Positions 47,202 through 56,291 of a stretch of 64,000 bases of DNA are shown here, in pieces. Source of the stretch: UBA10649 sp963755335 (GTDB lineage Bacteria; Actinomycetota; Actinomycetes; S36-B12). The stretch lies in contig CAVWJW010000008.1 of NCBI GenBank assembly GCA_963755335.1, positions 248,001 to 312,000 of the forward strand, written 5' to 3'. The first letter of the stretch is position 1. Every line of letters starts with the position of its first letter. The notes under the pieces are model-generated. The model was given only the letters and a program-made list of their open reading frames with translations. It was not told the origin of the DNA and searched no databases. A program made the translations under genes and the position numbers.

Positions 47202-48570
47202 CTACGCCGTGCCCTCCTTGAGCCGGGCGAAGTCGGCCAGCGCTCGGGTCCGCTCCTCGGCATGGTCGACGATCCGGGCCGGGTAGCCCGCCGAGGCGCC
47301 CGACGGGTGCCGCCAGGGCTCGTGGGCCGCGGCACCGGGCAGGTGCGCGAGCTCGGGCACATACCGCCGCACGTAGTCGCCGTCCGGGTCGAACTTCAGG
47401 CCCTGAAGGACCGGATTGAAGACGCGGTAGAAGGGCGCGGCGTCGGTGCCGCAGCCCGCGGTCCACTGCCAGCCGTGGGCGTTGCTGGCGAGGTCGCCGT
47501 CGCGCAGCCACCGCATGAACACTCGCGCGCCCCGCTGCCACGGCAGGTGCAGGTCCTTGACGAGGAAGCTGGCGACCACCATGCGCACCCGGTTGTGCAC
47601 CCATCCCTCGGATCGCAGCTGGCGCATGCCGGCGTCGACGAACGGGTAGCCGGTGCGTCCGTCCTGCCATGCGGCGAGCAGGGCATCGGCGTCGGGCCCG
47701 GTCGTCCAGCGCAGCGCCTCGTCGAAGCGGCGGTCCAGCGACTGCCGGGCGCTGTCCGGTCGCTGGAACAGCACGTCGGCGTAGAACTCCCGCCAGCACA
47801 GCTCCTTGCGGAAGGTCTCGTCGGCCTCGGTCAGCTCGGCCAGCAGCGAGCGGGGGTGCAGCTCCCCGAAGCGCAGATGGTGGCTCAGCGCGCTGGTGCC
47901 GTCGACGTCGGGCCGGTTCCGATCCTCGGCGTACGAGGCCAGCGCGGTCGAGCGGAACGACTCCCACCGTTCCCACCCGGCGACCTCGCCGGCGGCGGGG
48001 AGGGTGAGCGAGCCGAGGTCGGGAGCAGTCGGGTAGCCGTCGCACTCCTGCGGCATCCACCAGTCGACGTCGTCGGGAACGTCCGCAGCGGGCGCACGCC
48101 ATCCGACCGCGAGCCAGGCTCGGTAGTAGGGCGTGAAGACGCGATACGTGGTGCCGTCGTCCTTCGTGACCCGCCCGGGCGCGACGGCGTAGGACGACCC
48201 GGTGCGGATCAGGGGAACGGGGCCGAGGGCCTGCTCCACCCGAACGTCCCGCGCCCGGCCGTAGGGGCCGAAGTCCTCGGCGATGTGCACGCTGGATCGC
48301 CGCGCTCGCGGTCGCGACGTCGGGCACGACCTTGGCCGGATCGCCGTGCCGCAGGATCAGGTTCCCGCCCAGACTCTCGTCGAGCCGGCGCAGCGAGGCG
48401 ACGAGGTAAGCCTGCCGGGTGGGCCCGGACGTGTCCCAGAGTGCGGGATCCACGACGAACAGCGGCACGACGCGGTCGTCGGGGTGGGCTCGAGCGGCGT
48501 CGACCGCGTCGACGAGAGCGGGATTGTCCAGGAGCCTGAGGTCCCGACGGAACCACATGACGCTGGGCAT
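47202..48570 (-). CDS. phr: Deoxyribodipyrimidine photolyase (cryptochrome/photolyase family), one frame break
   Basis: The enzyme has about 455 residues. The N-terminal photolyase domain is MPSVMWFRRDLRLLDNPALVDAV. After the break at 48291-48292 (Q/H) the frame continues VHIAEDFGPYGRARDVRVEQAL. The FAD-binding half contains SALSHHLRFGELHPRSLLAEL, ELCWREFYADVLF, TGYPFVDAGMRQLRSEGWVHNRVRMVVASFLVKDL and RWLRDGDLASNAHGWQWTAGCGTDAAPFYRVFNPVLQG. These are class I photolyase hallmarks, giving light-driven repair of pyrimidine dimers. It is divergent from the DtxR gene and 44 bases upstream of ParA. Confidence 0.92.
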
Positions 48571-48676
48571 CGGGCAAGGCTAGCGGGGGTGGTTGGGCTG
48601 TGCCGTAAGCGCGCCAAGGTGGCCGAGCACCTCTACAGTTGTCCGAAATCCCCTTCCTACCAACGGGCGGCAGCGC

Positions 48677-49372
48677 GTGAGCGACCTCATCGACACCACG
48701 GAGATGTACCTCCGCACGGTCTTCGAGCTCGAGGAGGAGGCGATCGTGCCGATGCGCGCGCGGATCGCCGAACGGCTGGGTCAGAGCGGCCCGACGGTTT
48801 CCCAGACCGTCGCCCGGATGGAGCGCGACGGACTACTGGTCGTCTCGGGCGACCGCCACCTCGAGCTGACGCCGATGGGCCGCGAGGCGGCCACCCGCGT
48901 CATGCGCAAGCACCGGCTCGCCGAGTGCCTCCTCGTCGAGGTCCTCGGGCTGCCCTGGGAGGAGGTCCATGCCGAGGCGTGCCGCTGGGAGCACGTCATG
49001 AGCGACTCCGTCGAGCGTCGCGTTCTCGAACTGCTGAACCACCCGACGATGTCCCCTTACGGCAACCCGATCCCGGGCATCCAGGAGCTGGAGCCGGGCA
49101 CGGCTGCCCTGGAGGCCGACCCGCGAGCGACGGCCCCGCTCACTCATGTCGTGCGCGACCAGGTGCGGCACGTCATCGTGCGGAGCATCGCTGAGCCGCT
49201 GCAGGACGACGCGGCGCTGATGATCATGATGCGTCGCGTCGGCGCGATGCCCGGCGCCACGGTGAAGGTGCGCAAGTCGGTGGGCGGCGTGACGATCGGC
49301 AGCGCCGGCGAGTACAGCGAGCTGACCGCCGACACAGCGGTGCACGTGCTCGTGGAGCCGCTCGGCTCCTGA
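48677..49372 (+). CDS. DtxR/IdeR-family metal-dependent repressor
   Basis: The 231-residue regulator starts GTG 48677 (SDLIDTTEMYLRTVFELEEEAIVPMRARIAERLGQSGPTVSQTVARMERDGLL, a winged helix). Metal ligands of the DtxR ancillary and primary sites lie in MRKHRLAECLLVEVLGLPWEEVHAEACRWEHVMS, including the Cys-x2-Glu-His triad. A C-terminal SH3-like domain follows (MPGATVKVRKSVGGVTIGSAGEYSELTADTAVHVLV). It likely represses iron uptake genes when Fe(II) is replete. It converges with hypE, 9 bases apart. The frame is intact. Confidence 0.91.
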   Translation: MSDLIDTTEMYLRTVFELEEEAIVPMRARIAERLGQSGPTVSQTVARMERDGLLVVSGDRHLELTPMGREAATRVMRKHRLAECLLVEVLGLPWEEVHAEACRWEHVMSDSVERRVLELLNHPTMSPYGNPIPGIQELEPGTAALEADPRATAPLTHVVRDQVRHVIVRSIAEPLQDDAALMIMMRRVGAMPGATVKVRKSVGGVTIGSAGEYSELTADTAVHVLVEPLGS

Positions 49373-49381
49373 CGACCCTCG

Positions 49382-50461
49382 TCAGCAGATGCGGGGCAGT
49401 TGCTCCGCCAGAGGCAGGTCGACGACCCGGGTGCCACCGATGCCCGTCCTCGCCACCACGACGCCCGGATGCTCCGCCACCACCGAGCCGATGATGGTCG
49501 CCGCCCGGCCGAACTCGTGCGATCGCATCGTCGCCAGCGCCAGTTCGGCATCGTCGGCGGCGACGAAGGCGACGAGCTTGCCCTCGTTGGCGACGTACAG
49601 GGGATCAAGGCCGAGGAAGCCGCAGGCGGCGCGAACGTCGTCGGGGACCGGGACGTCGCGCTCCACGATGCTCATGCCCGTGCTCGACGACGCAGCGATC
49701 TCGTTCAGCGTCGCTGCGACGCCCCCTCGGGTGGGGTCGCGCATCATGTGGACGTCGGCGCCGGAGTCGAGCAGGGCGGCCACCAGCCCGTTGAGTGGCG
49801 CGCTGTCCGTCACGATGTCCGAGCCGAAGCCGATGCCCTCGCGGACACTCAGGACCGCGATGCCGTGCATCGCGATCTCGCCGGACACGATGATGCGATC
49901 GCCGGGGCGCACCCGATGCGGACCGAGGTCGACTCCCGGCTGGATGAGGCCGATCCCGGCTGTGTTGATGTAGACGCCGTCGCCGTGGCCGGCATCGACG
50001 ACCTTCGTGTCGCCGGTGACGATCGACACGCCGGCTCGGCGGGCAGCGGCACCCATCGAGTTGGCGATCCGGCCCAGCTCGTCGAGCTGCATGCCCTCCT
50101 CGAGGACCACTCCGACGGACAGCGCCACCACTCGGGCGCCGGTCATGCTGACGTCGTTGACGGTTCCGTTCACCGCGAGGTCGCCGACGTTTCCTCCGGG
50201 GAAGAAGCGCGGTCGCACGACGTACGAGTCCGTGCTGAAGGCGAGCCGCGCGCCGCCGAGGTCGAAGACGGCGGCGTCGCCGAGTTGCAGCAGCGTGTCG
50301 GACATCGCCTCACCGGCGAAGGCCGGCAGGAAGAGGTGCTCGATCAGCTCCGCCGAGAGGCGGCCACCACCGCCGTGCCCCATGACGATCTGTGGGTGGT
50401 CGCGCAGGGGCAGCGGGCACGACCAGTTCTCGAGATCGACCTGCGTGCTCTCGTCGTTCAC
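49382..50461 (-). CDS. hypE: Hydrogenase maturation protein HypE
   Basis: The 359-residue PurM-like protein dehydrates the HypF-added carbamoyl on its own C-terminal cysteine to give the cyanide ligands of the [NiFe] centre. It contains IVMGHGGGGRLSAELIEHLFLPAF, FSTDSYVVRPRFFPGGNVGDLAVNGTVNDVSMTGA, MMRDPTRGGVAATLNEIA and the essential C-terminal PRIC. The start is GTG 50461, which overlaps the hypD stop by 4 bases; a longer upstream frame lies inside hypD. It is the last gene of the hydrogenase operon. The frame is intact. Confidence 0.95.
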   Translation of the reverse strand: MNDESTQVDLENWSCPLPLRDHPQIVMGHGGGGRLSAELIEHLFLPAFAGEAMSDTLLQLGDAAVFDLGGARLAFSTDSYVVRPRFFPGGNVGDLAVNGTVNDVSMTGARVVALSVGVVLEEGMQLDELGRIANSMGAAARRAGVSIVTGDTKVVDAGHGDGVYINTAGIGLIQPGVDLGPHRVRPGDRIIVSGEIAMHGIAVLSVREGIGFGSDIVTDSAPLNGLVAALLDSGADVHMMRDPTRGGVAATLNEIAASSSTGMSIVERDVPVPDDVRAACGFLGLDPLYVANEGKLVAFVAADDAELALATMRSHEFGRAATIIGSVVAEHPGVVVARTGIGGTRVVDLPLAEQLPRIC

Positions 50462-51561
50462 GCGCTGACCGGAGCGTCGAGGCGACGGAACTGGTAGTAG
50501 GCGGCGCAGGCCCCCTCGCTGGAGACCATCGGCGCGCCCAGCGGGGTCCGCGGCGAGCACTCCTTGCCGAACGCCGCGCACTCGATCGGCTTGATGAGTC
50601 CCTGGAGGACCTCGCCGCTGCGGCACAGGCTCGACTCCTCGGCCGTGATGCCGGTGACCTCGAAGCGCAGTTCGGCGTCGAAGTCGGCGTATGCGTCGGA
50701 GAGCCGCCATCCGGACTGCGGGATGGTGCCGATGCCGCGCCAGGCCCGGTCGCAGGTCGTGAACACGTCGCGGACGACGGCCTGCGCGGCGGGATTGCCC
50801 TCCGGGCTCACCGCGCGTGCGTATGCGTTCTCGAGTTCGGCGCGCCCCTCCTCGAGCTGCACGAGCACGCGACGGATGCCCTCCAGCACATCGAGAGGCT
50901 CGAAGCCGGTGACCACGATCGGCACCTGGTACTCCTCGACGAGCGGCACGTACTCGCTCATGCCCATGACCGTGCACACGTGGCCGGCGGCAAGGAACCC
51001 CTGCACGCGTCGGGTTGGGGCGTCCATGATCGCGCGAATGGCGGGCGGGACCAGCACGTGCGACACGAGCAGGGAGAAGTTGGTCAGCCCGAGTCGCTTG
51101 GCCATCGTGACGGTCATGGCGTTTGCGGGAGCCGTGGTCTCGAAGCCGATGCCGAAGAAGACGACCTGCTTGTCGGGGTTGGCCTGGGCCAGCCGAACCG
51201 CGTCGAGCGGCGAGTACACGATCCGGATGTCCCCACCGTCGCTCTTGATCCGGAAGAGGTCCGTGGACGAGCCCGGCACGCGGATCATGTCGCCGAAGGA
51301 GCAGAAGATGACGTCGGGCCGGGCCGCGATGGCGAGCGCCCTGTCGATCATCTCGAGCGGGGTGACGCACACCGGGCAGCCGGGCCCGTGGATGAGGGTG
51401 ACGTCGTCGGGAAGGAGCTGGTCGATGCCGTTGCGGATGATCGTGTGCGTCTGGCCGCCGCAGACCTCCATGATCGCCCAGGGTCGCGTGACGGTCTGAC
51501 GGATCTCGTCGAGCAGTCGACCGGCCAAGTCGGGGTCGGAGAACTCGTCCAGGTACTTCAT
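50458..51561 (-). CDS. hypD: Hydrogenase maturation protein HypD
   Basis: The 367-residue iron-sulfur scaffold assembles Fe(CN)2CO with HypC. Signature segments are WAIMEVCGGQTHTIIRNGIDQLLP, LIHGPGCPVCVTPLEMIDRAL, VFFGIGFETTAPANAM, SHVLVPPAIRAIM, FLAAGHVCTVMG, and the C-terminal cluster region ECAAFGKECSPRTPLGAPMVSSEGACAAYYQF. All conserved cysteines of the family appear present. It lies between hypC (10-base gap) and hypE (4-base overlap). The frame is intact. Confidence 0.95.
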   Translation of the reverse strand: MKYLDEFSDPDLAGRLLDEIRQTVTRPWAIMEVCGGQTHTIIRNGIDQLLPDDVTLIHGPGCPVCVTPLEMIDRALAIAARPDVIFCSFGDMIRVPGSSTDLFRIKSDGGDIRIVYSPLDAVRLAQANPDKQVVFFGIGFETTAPANAMTVTMAKRLGLTNFSLLVSHVLVPPAIRAIMDAPTRRVQGFLAAGHVCTVMGMSEYVPLVEEYQVPIVVTGFEPLDVLEGIRRVLVQLEEGRAELENAYARAVSPEGNPAAQAVVRDVFTTCDRAWRGIGTIPQSGWRLSDAYADFDAELRFEVTGITAEESSLCRSGEVLQGLIKPIECAAFGKECSPRTPLGAPMVSSEGACAAYYQFRRLDAPVSA

Positions 51562-51571
51562 CGGACGACGG

Positions 51572-51832
51572 TCACCGGGCGTCGTACGTGATGTTGAGCT
51601 CGTCGTCGAGCAGGCCGACGCTGCGGAACAGCTCGAGGGTCTCCAGCGCGGACTTCTCGTCGAGCTTCGTAAGGGCGAAGCCGACGTGGACGATGGTGTA
51701 GTCGCCGACGACCACGTCAGGGACGTAGGCGAGGCAGACTTCCTTGCGGACGCCGCCGAAGTCGACCGTGGCCATCCGCGTGCCGTCAGCCTCCCAGATC
51801 TCGTCGATCCGGCCGGGTACTCCCAGGCACAT
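51572..51832 (-). CDS. hypC: Hydrogenase chaperone HypC/HybG
   Basis: The 86-residue chaperone begins MCLGVPGRIDEIWEADGTRMATVDFGGVRKEVCLAYVPDVVVGDYTIVHVGFAL, the HypC hallmark, with the essential N-terminal Cys2. It carries the iron ligand complex from HypD to the hydrogenase large subunit. ATG 51832 follows hypF by 28 bases. The frame is intact. Confidence 0.95.
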   Translation of the reverse strand: MCLGVPGRIDEIWEADGTRMATVDFGGVRKEVCLAYVPDVVVGDYTIVHVGFALTKLDEKSALETLELFRSVGLLDDELNITYDAR

Positions 51833-51860
51833 GCGCGCGTCCCCTCGTCGACGGTAGGGC

Positions 51861-54149
51861 CTAATACTGCCGGGCGCCGCCCGCTGCCGCGACCGCCACC
51901 TGCCCGAGGGCCAGCCCGCCGTCATTGGCGGGCACCTGCTGGTGCACCAGGACGGTGAAGCCCTCGCGGCCTAGCCTGCCGTGGCAGGCACGGGTAAGCA
52001 CGGTGTTTGCGAAGACTCCGCCGGTCAGCCCCACGGTTCGGACCCCCGTCCGGGACCGAACCGCGACGGCGGCAGCCGTCACCGCCTCGGCCAACCCCTC
52101 ATGGAACGCACGCGCGGCCGCCCTGCGGTCGACGCCGTCTCGCGCCGCGGCAACGGCAGCGGCGATCGTGCGGCGCGGATCCAGGATGAGGCCGTCAGCC
52201 TCCTCGCGGACGATCGGCGCCCAGTCGTGGCCGTCGGCGTCGTCGATGCGCGCAGCAAGCGCCTCGAGCTCGACTGCGGCCTGGCCCTCGTAGTCGACTG
52301 TCTGCCGCACGTCGAGCAGCGAGGCGACGGCGTCGAAGAGGCGCCCCATGCTCGTCGTCGGCGTGCATCCCGCACCGGTGACCAGCATCCGCTCGACCAC
52401 GGCGATCTCGTTCGCGTCGGCGTCGCGAACCGTCGCGATGCGGTCATCCAGCGCGACGTCCGAGGCATAGGCGTGCGCGAGCGCGGTGCGCAGCGGACGA
52501 CGGATGGCAGCGTCGCCGCCAGGCAGCGGGATGGTGGCCAGGTGGCCGACCCGATCGGCTGCCGCGTAGGAGCCGACCAGCAGCTCGCCGCCCCAGATGG
52601 TGCCGTCGGGACCGTACCCCGTGCCGTCGAACGCGAAGCCGAGCACCGGGTCGTCGGGTGGCCAGCGATGATCAGCGAGCAGGGCTGCCAGGTGCGCGTG
52701 ATGGTGCTGCACGCCCAGATGGGCGATCCCGCGTCGCTTCGCCTCCTCGGCCGCCCACCGGCGCGACAGATAGCCCGGATGCAGATCGCTGATGATCGCC
52801 TCCGGCTCGATCCGCTGCAACGCGGTCAACGTGGTGACGGTCCGCTCGAGCATCGCGAGCGTCTCCAGGTTCCCGGTGTCGCCGATGTGCTGGCTCAGCC
52901 AGGCGAGCGGCCCGCGTGCGACGCACACGGTGGTCTTGAGCTCGCCGCCGACGGCGACGACAGGTGCGCTCTCCAGCGCCAGGTCGATGGGCAGGGGTGC
53001 GTAGCCACGGCTGCGGCGCACTGGCTGGACGGCGTCGGCGACGGCCCGCACGACGGAGTCGTCGCAGGCGACGTGGATGCGCCGGTCGTGGTGGGCCATG
53101 ACGTCGGCGAGGTCCGCGAGCCGCTCTCTCGCCTCGCTCTCGTCGGTGCAGATCGGCTCGTCGGCCAGGTTCCCGCTGGTCATCACCAGCACGCGGGGCG
53201 CGCCAGCGTCGAACAGGAGATGATGCAGAGGCGCATTGGGCAGCATCACGCCGAGGAACGAGTTGCCTGGTGCGACGGACGCCTGGAGATCGTCGTCGAG
53301 CGAGGTGGCGAGAACGATGGGCCGGGCCGCCGACGTCATGACGTCGCGGGCGGTGTCGTCGATCGCGACGATCCCCGAAGCAGTGCCAAGGTCCGCGGCC
53401 ATCAGGGCGAACGGCTTGGCCCCGCGAGCCTTTCGCTCCCGCAGGGTCGCCACGGCGGGCGCATTCCGAGCGTCGCACACGAGGTGGTACCCGCCCACGC
53501 CCTTGATGGCGACGATGAGTCCGTCGTCGAGGGCCTCGACGATCGCCGCGACGCTCATGCTCATGCTCGGGCCGCACCGGGGACAGGCGGTGGGCTGCGC
53601 ATGGAAGCGCCTCGACGAGATGTCGTCGTACTCGGCCTGGCATGGCGCGCACAGCGGGAAGTCGGCCATCGTGGTGAACGGGCGGTCGTACGGCAGTCCG
53701 GTGACGATCGTGTAGCGCGGACCGCAGTTCGTGCAGGCGATGAAGGGGTAGCCGAACCGGCGGTCGCGAGGATCGCGCATCTCGGCGAGGCAGTCGTTGC
53801 ACACCGCGGTGTCGGCGGGGATCGACGTGACCCCGTCATGGTGGACGCTCGCGACGATCCGGAAGCCGTCCTCGTCGGCCAGGGGCTGATCCGAAACCAG
53901 GACGCTCGCCACCCGGCTCATCGGCGGTCCCTGGTGGAGCGCACGGACGAGAGCGGCGATCGATTCGACGCGGCCCTGCGCCTCGACGAACACGCCGGCG
54001 TCGTCGTTGCCGACGAAGCCCGTCAGCGCCAGTTCGCGCGCAGCGGCGTGCACGAACGGCCGGAAGCCGACCCCCTGGACCACGCCCGTGACGCGAATCC
54101 CGACACGTCGCAGACGAGCGGACTCGGGCACTGGGTGATCCTGTCGCAT
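51861..54149 (-). CDS. hypF: Carbamoyltransferase HypF
   Basis: The 762-residue enzyme makes carbamoyl-AMP from carbamoyl phosphate and ATP and transfers it to HypE. Domains in order are an N-terminal acylphosphatase (GIRVTGVVQGVGFRPFVHAAA), two zinc-finger pairs (CNDCLAEM, CTNCG, CAPCQAEY, CPRCG), a YrdC-like domain (VAIKGVGGYHLVCDARN), and a Kae1-like domain with LGVQHHHAHLAALLADH and FAFDGTGYGPDGTIWGGELL. ATG 54149 is 4 bases after the NHL gene stop. The frame is intact and length is normal. Confidence 0.95.
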   Translation of the reverse strand: MRQDHPVPESARLRRVGIRVTGVVQGVGFRPFVHAAARELALTGFVGNDDAGVFVEAQGRVESIAALVRALHQGPPMSRVASVLVSDQPLADEDGFRIVASVHHDGVTSIPADTAVCNDCLAEMRDPRDRRFGYPFIACTNCGPRYTIVTGLPYDRPFTTMADFPLCAPCQAEYDDISSRRFHAQPTACPRCGPSMSMSVAAIVEALDDGLIVAIKGVGGYHLVCDARNAPAVATLRERKARGAKPFALMAADLGTASGIVAIDDTARDVMTSAARPIVLATSLDDDLQASVAPGNSFLGVMLPNAPLHHLLFDAGAPRVLVMTSGNLADEPICTDESEARERLADLADVMAHHDRRIHVACDDSVVRAVADAVQPVRRSRGYAPLPIDLALESAPVVAVGGELKTTVCVARGPLAWLSQHIGDTGNLETLAMLERTVTTLTALQRIEPEAIISDLHPGYLSRRWAAEEAKRRGIAHLGVQHHHAHLAALLADHRWPPDDPVLGFAFDGTGYGPDGTIWGGELLVGSYAAADRVGHLATIPLPGGDAAIRRPLRTALAHAYASDVALDDRIATVRDADANEIAVVERMLVTGAGCTPTTSMGRLFDAVASLLDVRQTVDYEGQAAVELEALAARIDDADGHDWAPIVREEADGLILDPRRTIAAAVAAARDGVDRRAAARAFHEGLAEAVTAAAVAVRSRTGVRTVGLTGGVFANTVLTRACHGRLGREGFTVLVHQQVPANDGGLALGQVAVAAAGGARQY

Positions 54150-54153
54150 GCGG

Positions 54154-55281
54154 CTACAGGCGCCAGAGCATGACCCGGTTGTTGCCGGAGTCGGCGATCG
54201 CCAGTACGTCGCCTGCCACGCACAGCCCGTACGGCCAGCACAGCGAGTCATCCTCGACGGACTTCCATCGGTTCTCGCCGTTGGCGTCCATGTCCGGCTG
54301 GGCCAGGACGGTGTCGGCGGGCACGCCGAGACCCTGTCGCGGCCAGCCGTGCCAGATGAGGATGCGGTTGTTCGACGTGTCCGCGACGAACAGTCGCGTG
54401 CTGTCATTGGTCACCGCGTAGGGGAAGCGCATGCGCTGAGCGCCCTGCGGCCGGTTCTTGAACTCGTCGAAGGCCGCAAGGTCGGCCTGACCCAGCACGG
54501 TGGTGGCCTCGACCGGCTCATCGATCGGCGGAGGGGACCAGCCGAGGACCCGATGGTCGCCCGCGTCGGCGACGTACATGGTCTCGTCGTCGCCGGCCAC
54601 GGCATGCGGCCATCGGAAGGTTGCCCCGCCGACGTCGCCGCCACGGTTGTCCGACCGATCCGAGGCCACTTCCTGGCCGAGGAGGACGTCGGCGGGCCTC
54701 GATGGATCCGGCAGCCCCGAACCGTGCCACCCCAGAACGCGTCGATTGCCGGTATCCGTCACCCAGAAGGTTCCTGCCACCACGCCGAACCCGAACGGCC
54801 AGTAGAAACTGGACAGGGACGGCTCGGCGCCCCTGTTGGCCCCGACCTCCTCGAGGGAGGCCTGCCCGAGGACGTAGGTGGGTTCGGCGAAGTTCTCCAC
54901 GGGGATGTCGTCCCACGCCAGCAGCCGATGGTTCCAGGCGTCGGCCACGACCAGCCGCCCGTTCACGACGCCGACGCCCGTGGGCAGGTTCATGCCCCTG
55001 CGCACGTCCTGGCCCGCAACGTTCGGACCCTCGGAGGCGAAGTCGGGCTGGCCGAGCACGACATCGGCCGGAGCGCCGTCAGTGGTCGGGAAGTCGTGCC
55101 AGATGAGCACCCGGTGGTTGCCGGTGTCGCAGGCGATCACCCGCGTGCCGTCGGTCCACACCCCGCGCGGGGCGTACATCGTTCCGCGCGTGGGGGATGC
55201 GTCGGGAAGGATGAGCCCGCCGGCCGAGGCGCCGCCGAGGCGAAGCAGCGGGCGGGCCGCGCAGCCCACCGCCGACCACAT
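54154..55281 (-). CDS. NHL-repeat beta-propeller protein of the hydrogenase operon
   Basis: The 375-residue protein consists of NHL repeats, each with an ...NHR/NNR(V/I)L(I/G)W core: DTGNHRVLIWHDFP, DAWNHRLLAWDDIP, DTGNRRVLGWHGSG, DAGDHRVLGWSPPP, DTSNNRILIWHGWP and DSGNNRVMLW, so six blades. I start at ATG 55281 (MWSAVGCAARPLLRLGGASAGGLILPDASPTRGTMYAPRGV). No signal peptide is evident. NHL proteins are a recurrent member of group 1h hydrogenase operons; their role is unknown, perhaps scaffolding or electron-transfer assembly. The upstream 95 bases hold a long hairpin. Confidence 0.85.
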   Translation of the reverse strand: MWSAVGCAARPLLRLGGASAGGLILPDASPTRGTMYAPRGVWTDGTRVIACDTGNHRVLIWHDFPTTDGAPADVVLGQPDFASEGPNVAGQDVRRGMNLPTGVGVVNGRLVVADAWNHRLLAWDDIPVENFAEPTYVLGQASLEEVGANRGAEPSLSSFYWPFGFGVVAGTFWVTDTGNRRVLGWHGSGLPDPSRPADVLLGQEVASDRSDNRGGDVGGATFRWPHAVAGDDETMYVADAGDHRVLGWSPPPIDEPVEATTVLGQADLAAFDEFKNRPQGAQRMRFPYAVTNDSTRLFVADTSNNRILIWHGWPRQGLGVPADTVLAQPDMDANGENRWKSVEDDSLCWPYGLCVAGDVLAIADSGNNRVMLWRL

Positions 55282-55302
55282 CGTCGGACCCCCGTCACCC
55301 TC

Positions 55303-55362
55303 CCGAGTGGTGAGTTGTCGGGCGTTTGCGGAACGCAAATCGCCCGACAACTCACCACTCGG
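55303..55362. repeat. Long imperfect palindrome between NifU-like and NHL genes
   Basis: The 22-base arms 55303-55324 (CCGAGTGGTGAGTTGTCGGG...) and 55341-55362 are exact reverse complements. Inside them TTTGCG pairs with CGCAAA around a GAA loop, with one bulged T. The whole could form a 28-pair hairpin in the operon transcript, as a processing site or attenuator. The arms resemble those of the palindrome at 20.36 kb (ACAAC(C)TCA ... TCGG). Confidence 0.9.
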
Positions 55363-55376
55363 CGGAAGGGGAGGCG

Positions 55377-55919
55377 TCATGCGCTGCCGACGCGGATGGT
55401 GTCGAGGCCGATGAACGTCTTCCCGGGCTCGTCCTTGACCTCCTCGACACCGGTGAGGCCGGGGACCCGCTGGCGGATCACGCCCATGATCTCGTCCTTC
55501 GTGACCTGGTCCGGTGCGCTGCACCCGCTCGCGAACTTCACGTAGGCCACGTCGTTGCGCACCGACTCGACCGTCATCTCGATCGAGCTGGTTACGAGGT
55601 AGGGACGGATCTGCTCGACCACCTTCAGCACGTCCAGCGTGCGGTCGCTGCGCACGATCCCGTGCGACACGAACAGGGCCATCACCTCGGGCTTCTCGAC
55701 GGCCTCGTACAGAAGCTCGCCGCCGCGCTCGTCCTCGCGCATGAGGTGCACCAGGGCGATGAGGCCCTGGCGGTTGAACTCGGTGATCGCCGCGATCGTG
55801 TCGTCGAGCAGGCGCGCGACGGCCGGCTCGTGGTGGTGCACCTGGTCACGGAGCTCGTCGATGCGGCGGGCCATGTCCTCGAACGTGGGCTGGCCCTCGC
55901 CGTGCGGGTGTGCGGTCAT
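55377..55919 (-). CDS. NifU C-terminal-like protein of the hydrogenase operon
   Basis: The 180-residue protein has an N-terminal helical region (MARRIDELRDQVHHHEPAVARLLDDTIAAITEFNRQGLIALVHLMR) and a C-terminal NifU/Nfu-like fold (LDVLKVVEQIRPYLVTSSIEMTVESVRNDVAYVKFASGCSAPDQVTKDEIMGVIRQRVPGLTGVEEV). Normal Nfu proteins have CxxC for a 4Fe-4S cluster; here only one Cys (GCSAPDQ) remains. Iron-sulfur carriage may therefore need dimers or be lost. It is a regular component of high-affinity hydrogenase operons. ATG 55919. The frame is intact. Confidence 0.83.
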   Translation of the reverse strand: MTAHPHGEGQPTFEDMARRIDELRDQVHHHEPAVARLLDDTIAAITEFNRQGLIALVHLMREDERGGELLYEAVEKPEVMALFVSHGIVRSDRTLDVLKVVEQIRPYLVTSSIEMTVESVRNDVAYVKFASGCSAPDQVTKDEIMGVIRQRVPGLTGVEEVKDEPGKTFIGLDTIRVGSA

Positions 55920-55931
55920 GTCGCCTCCGGG

Positions 55932-56291
55932 TCAGGAGTAGATCTGCTGGCGCTGGATCAGCTGGGCGGTCATCGTGGTCAGGACGTCGGCGAAGGCAGC
56001 CTTGGACAGTCGGCCGAGCACGTCGCCGACGGCCCCGCCGTCGTCGCCGGGAAGGGTGCGCCGCTCAAGGGCCTCGAGCACGAAGCAGTAGCCGCCGATG
56101 TTGTCGAGCAGGTTCTCCTCGAAGAAGGCCTGCACGAACTGCGCGCGCAGGGCACCGCCGCCGTCGGGATCCGCCGCCAGCTGCGCGAGGGCGGCCTCAG
56201 GGCCACCGCAGCGGTGCACGGTCCGCTCGGTGAAGTTGCCCGTGGCGTCCTGCAGCATCAGCTCGAACTGCTGCTTGAGGTAGAGCTCCAT
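55932..56291 (-). CDS. Hydrogenase-operon protein of unknown function (119 residues)
   Basis: This mostly helical protein starts MELYLKQQFELMLQDATGNFTERTVHRCGGPEAALAQLAADP and ends VLTTMTAQLIQRQQIYS, with the motif FVQAFFEENLLDNIGGYCFVLEALE in the middle. The two cysteines are not arranged as a metal motif. ATG 56291 overlaps the TPR gene stop (TGATG) and the gene ends 12 bases before the NifU-like start. I recognise no family. Position and coupling argue for a hydrogenase accessory role. Confidence 0.72.
   Translation of the reverse strand: MELYLKQQFELMLQDATGNFTERTVHRCGGPEAALAQLAADPDGGGALRAQFVQAFFEENLLDNIGGYCFVLEALERRTLPGDDGGAVGDVLGRLSKAAFADVLTTMTAQLIQRQQIYS

Noticed and set aside
48677..49372. 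DtxR regulator as the direct controller of the hydrogenase operon
   Set aside because: It is convergent with the operon end and no iron-box-like inverted repeat was found upstream of the DUF1641 gene.
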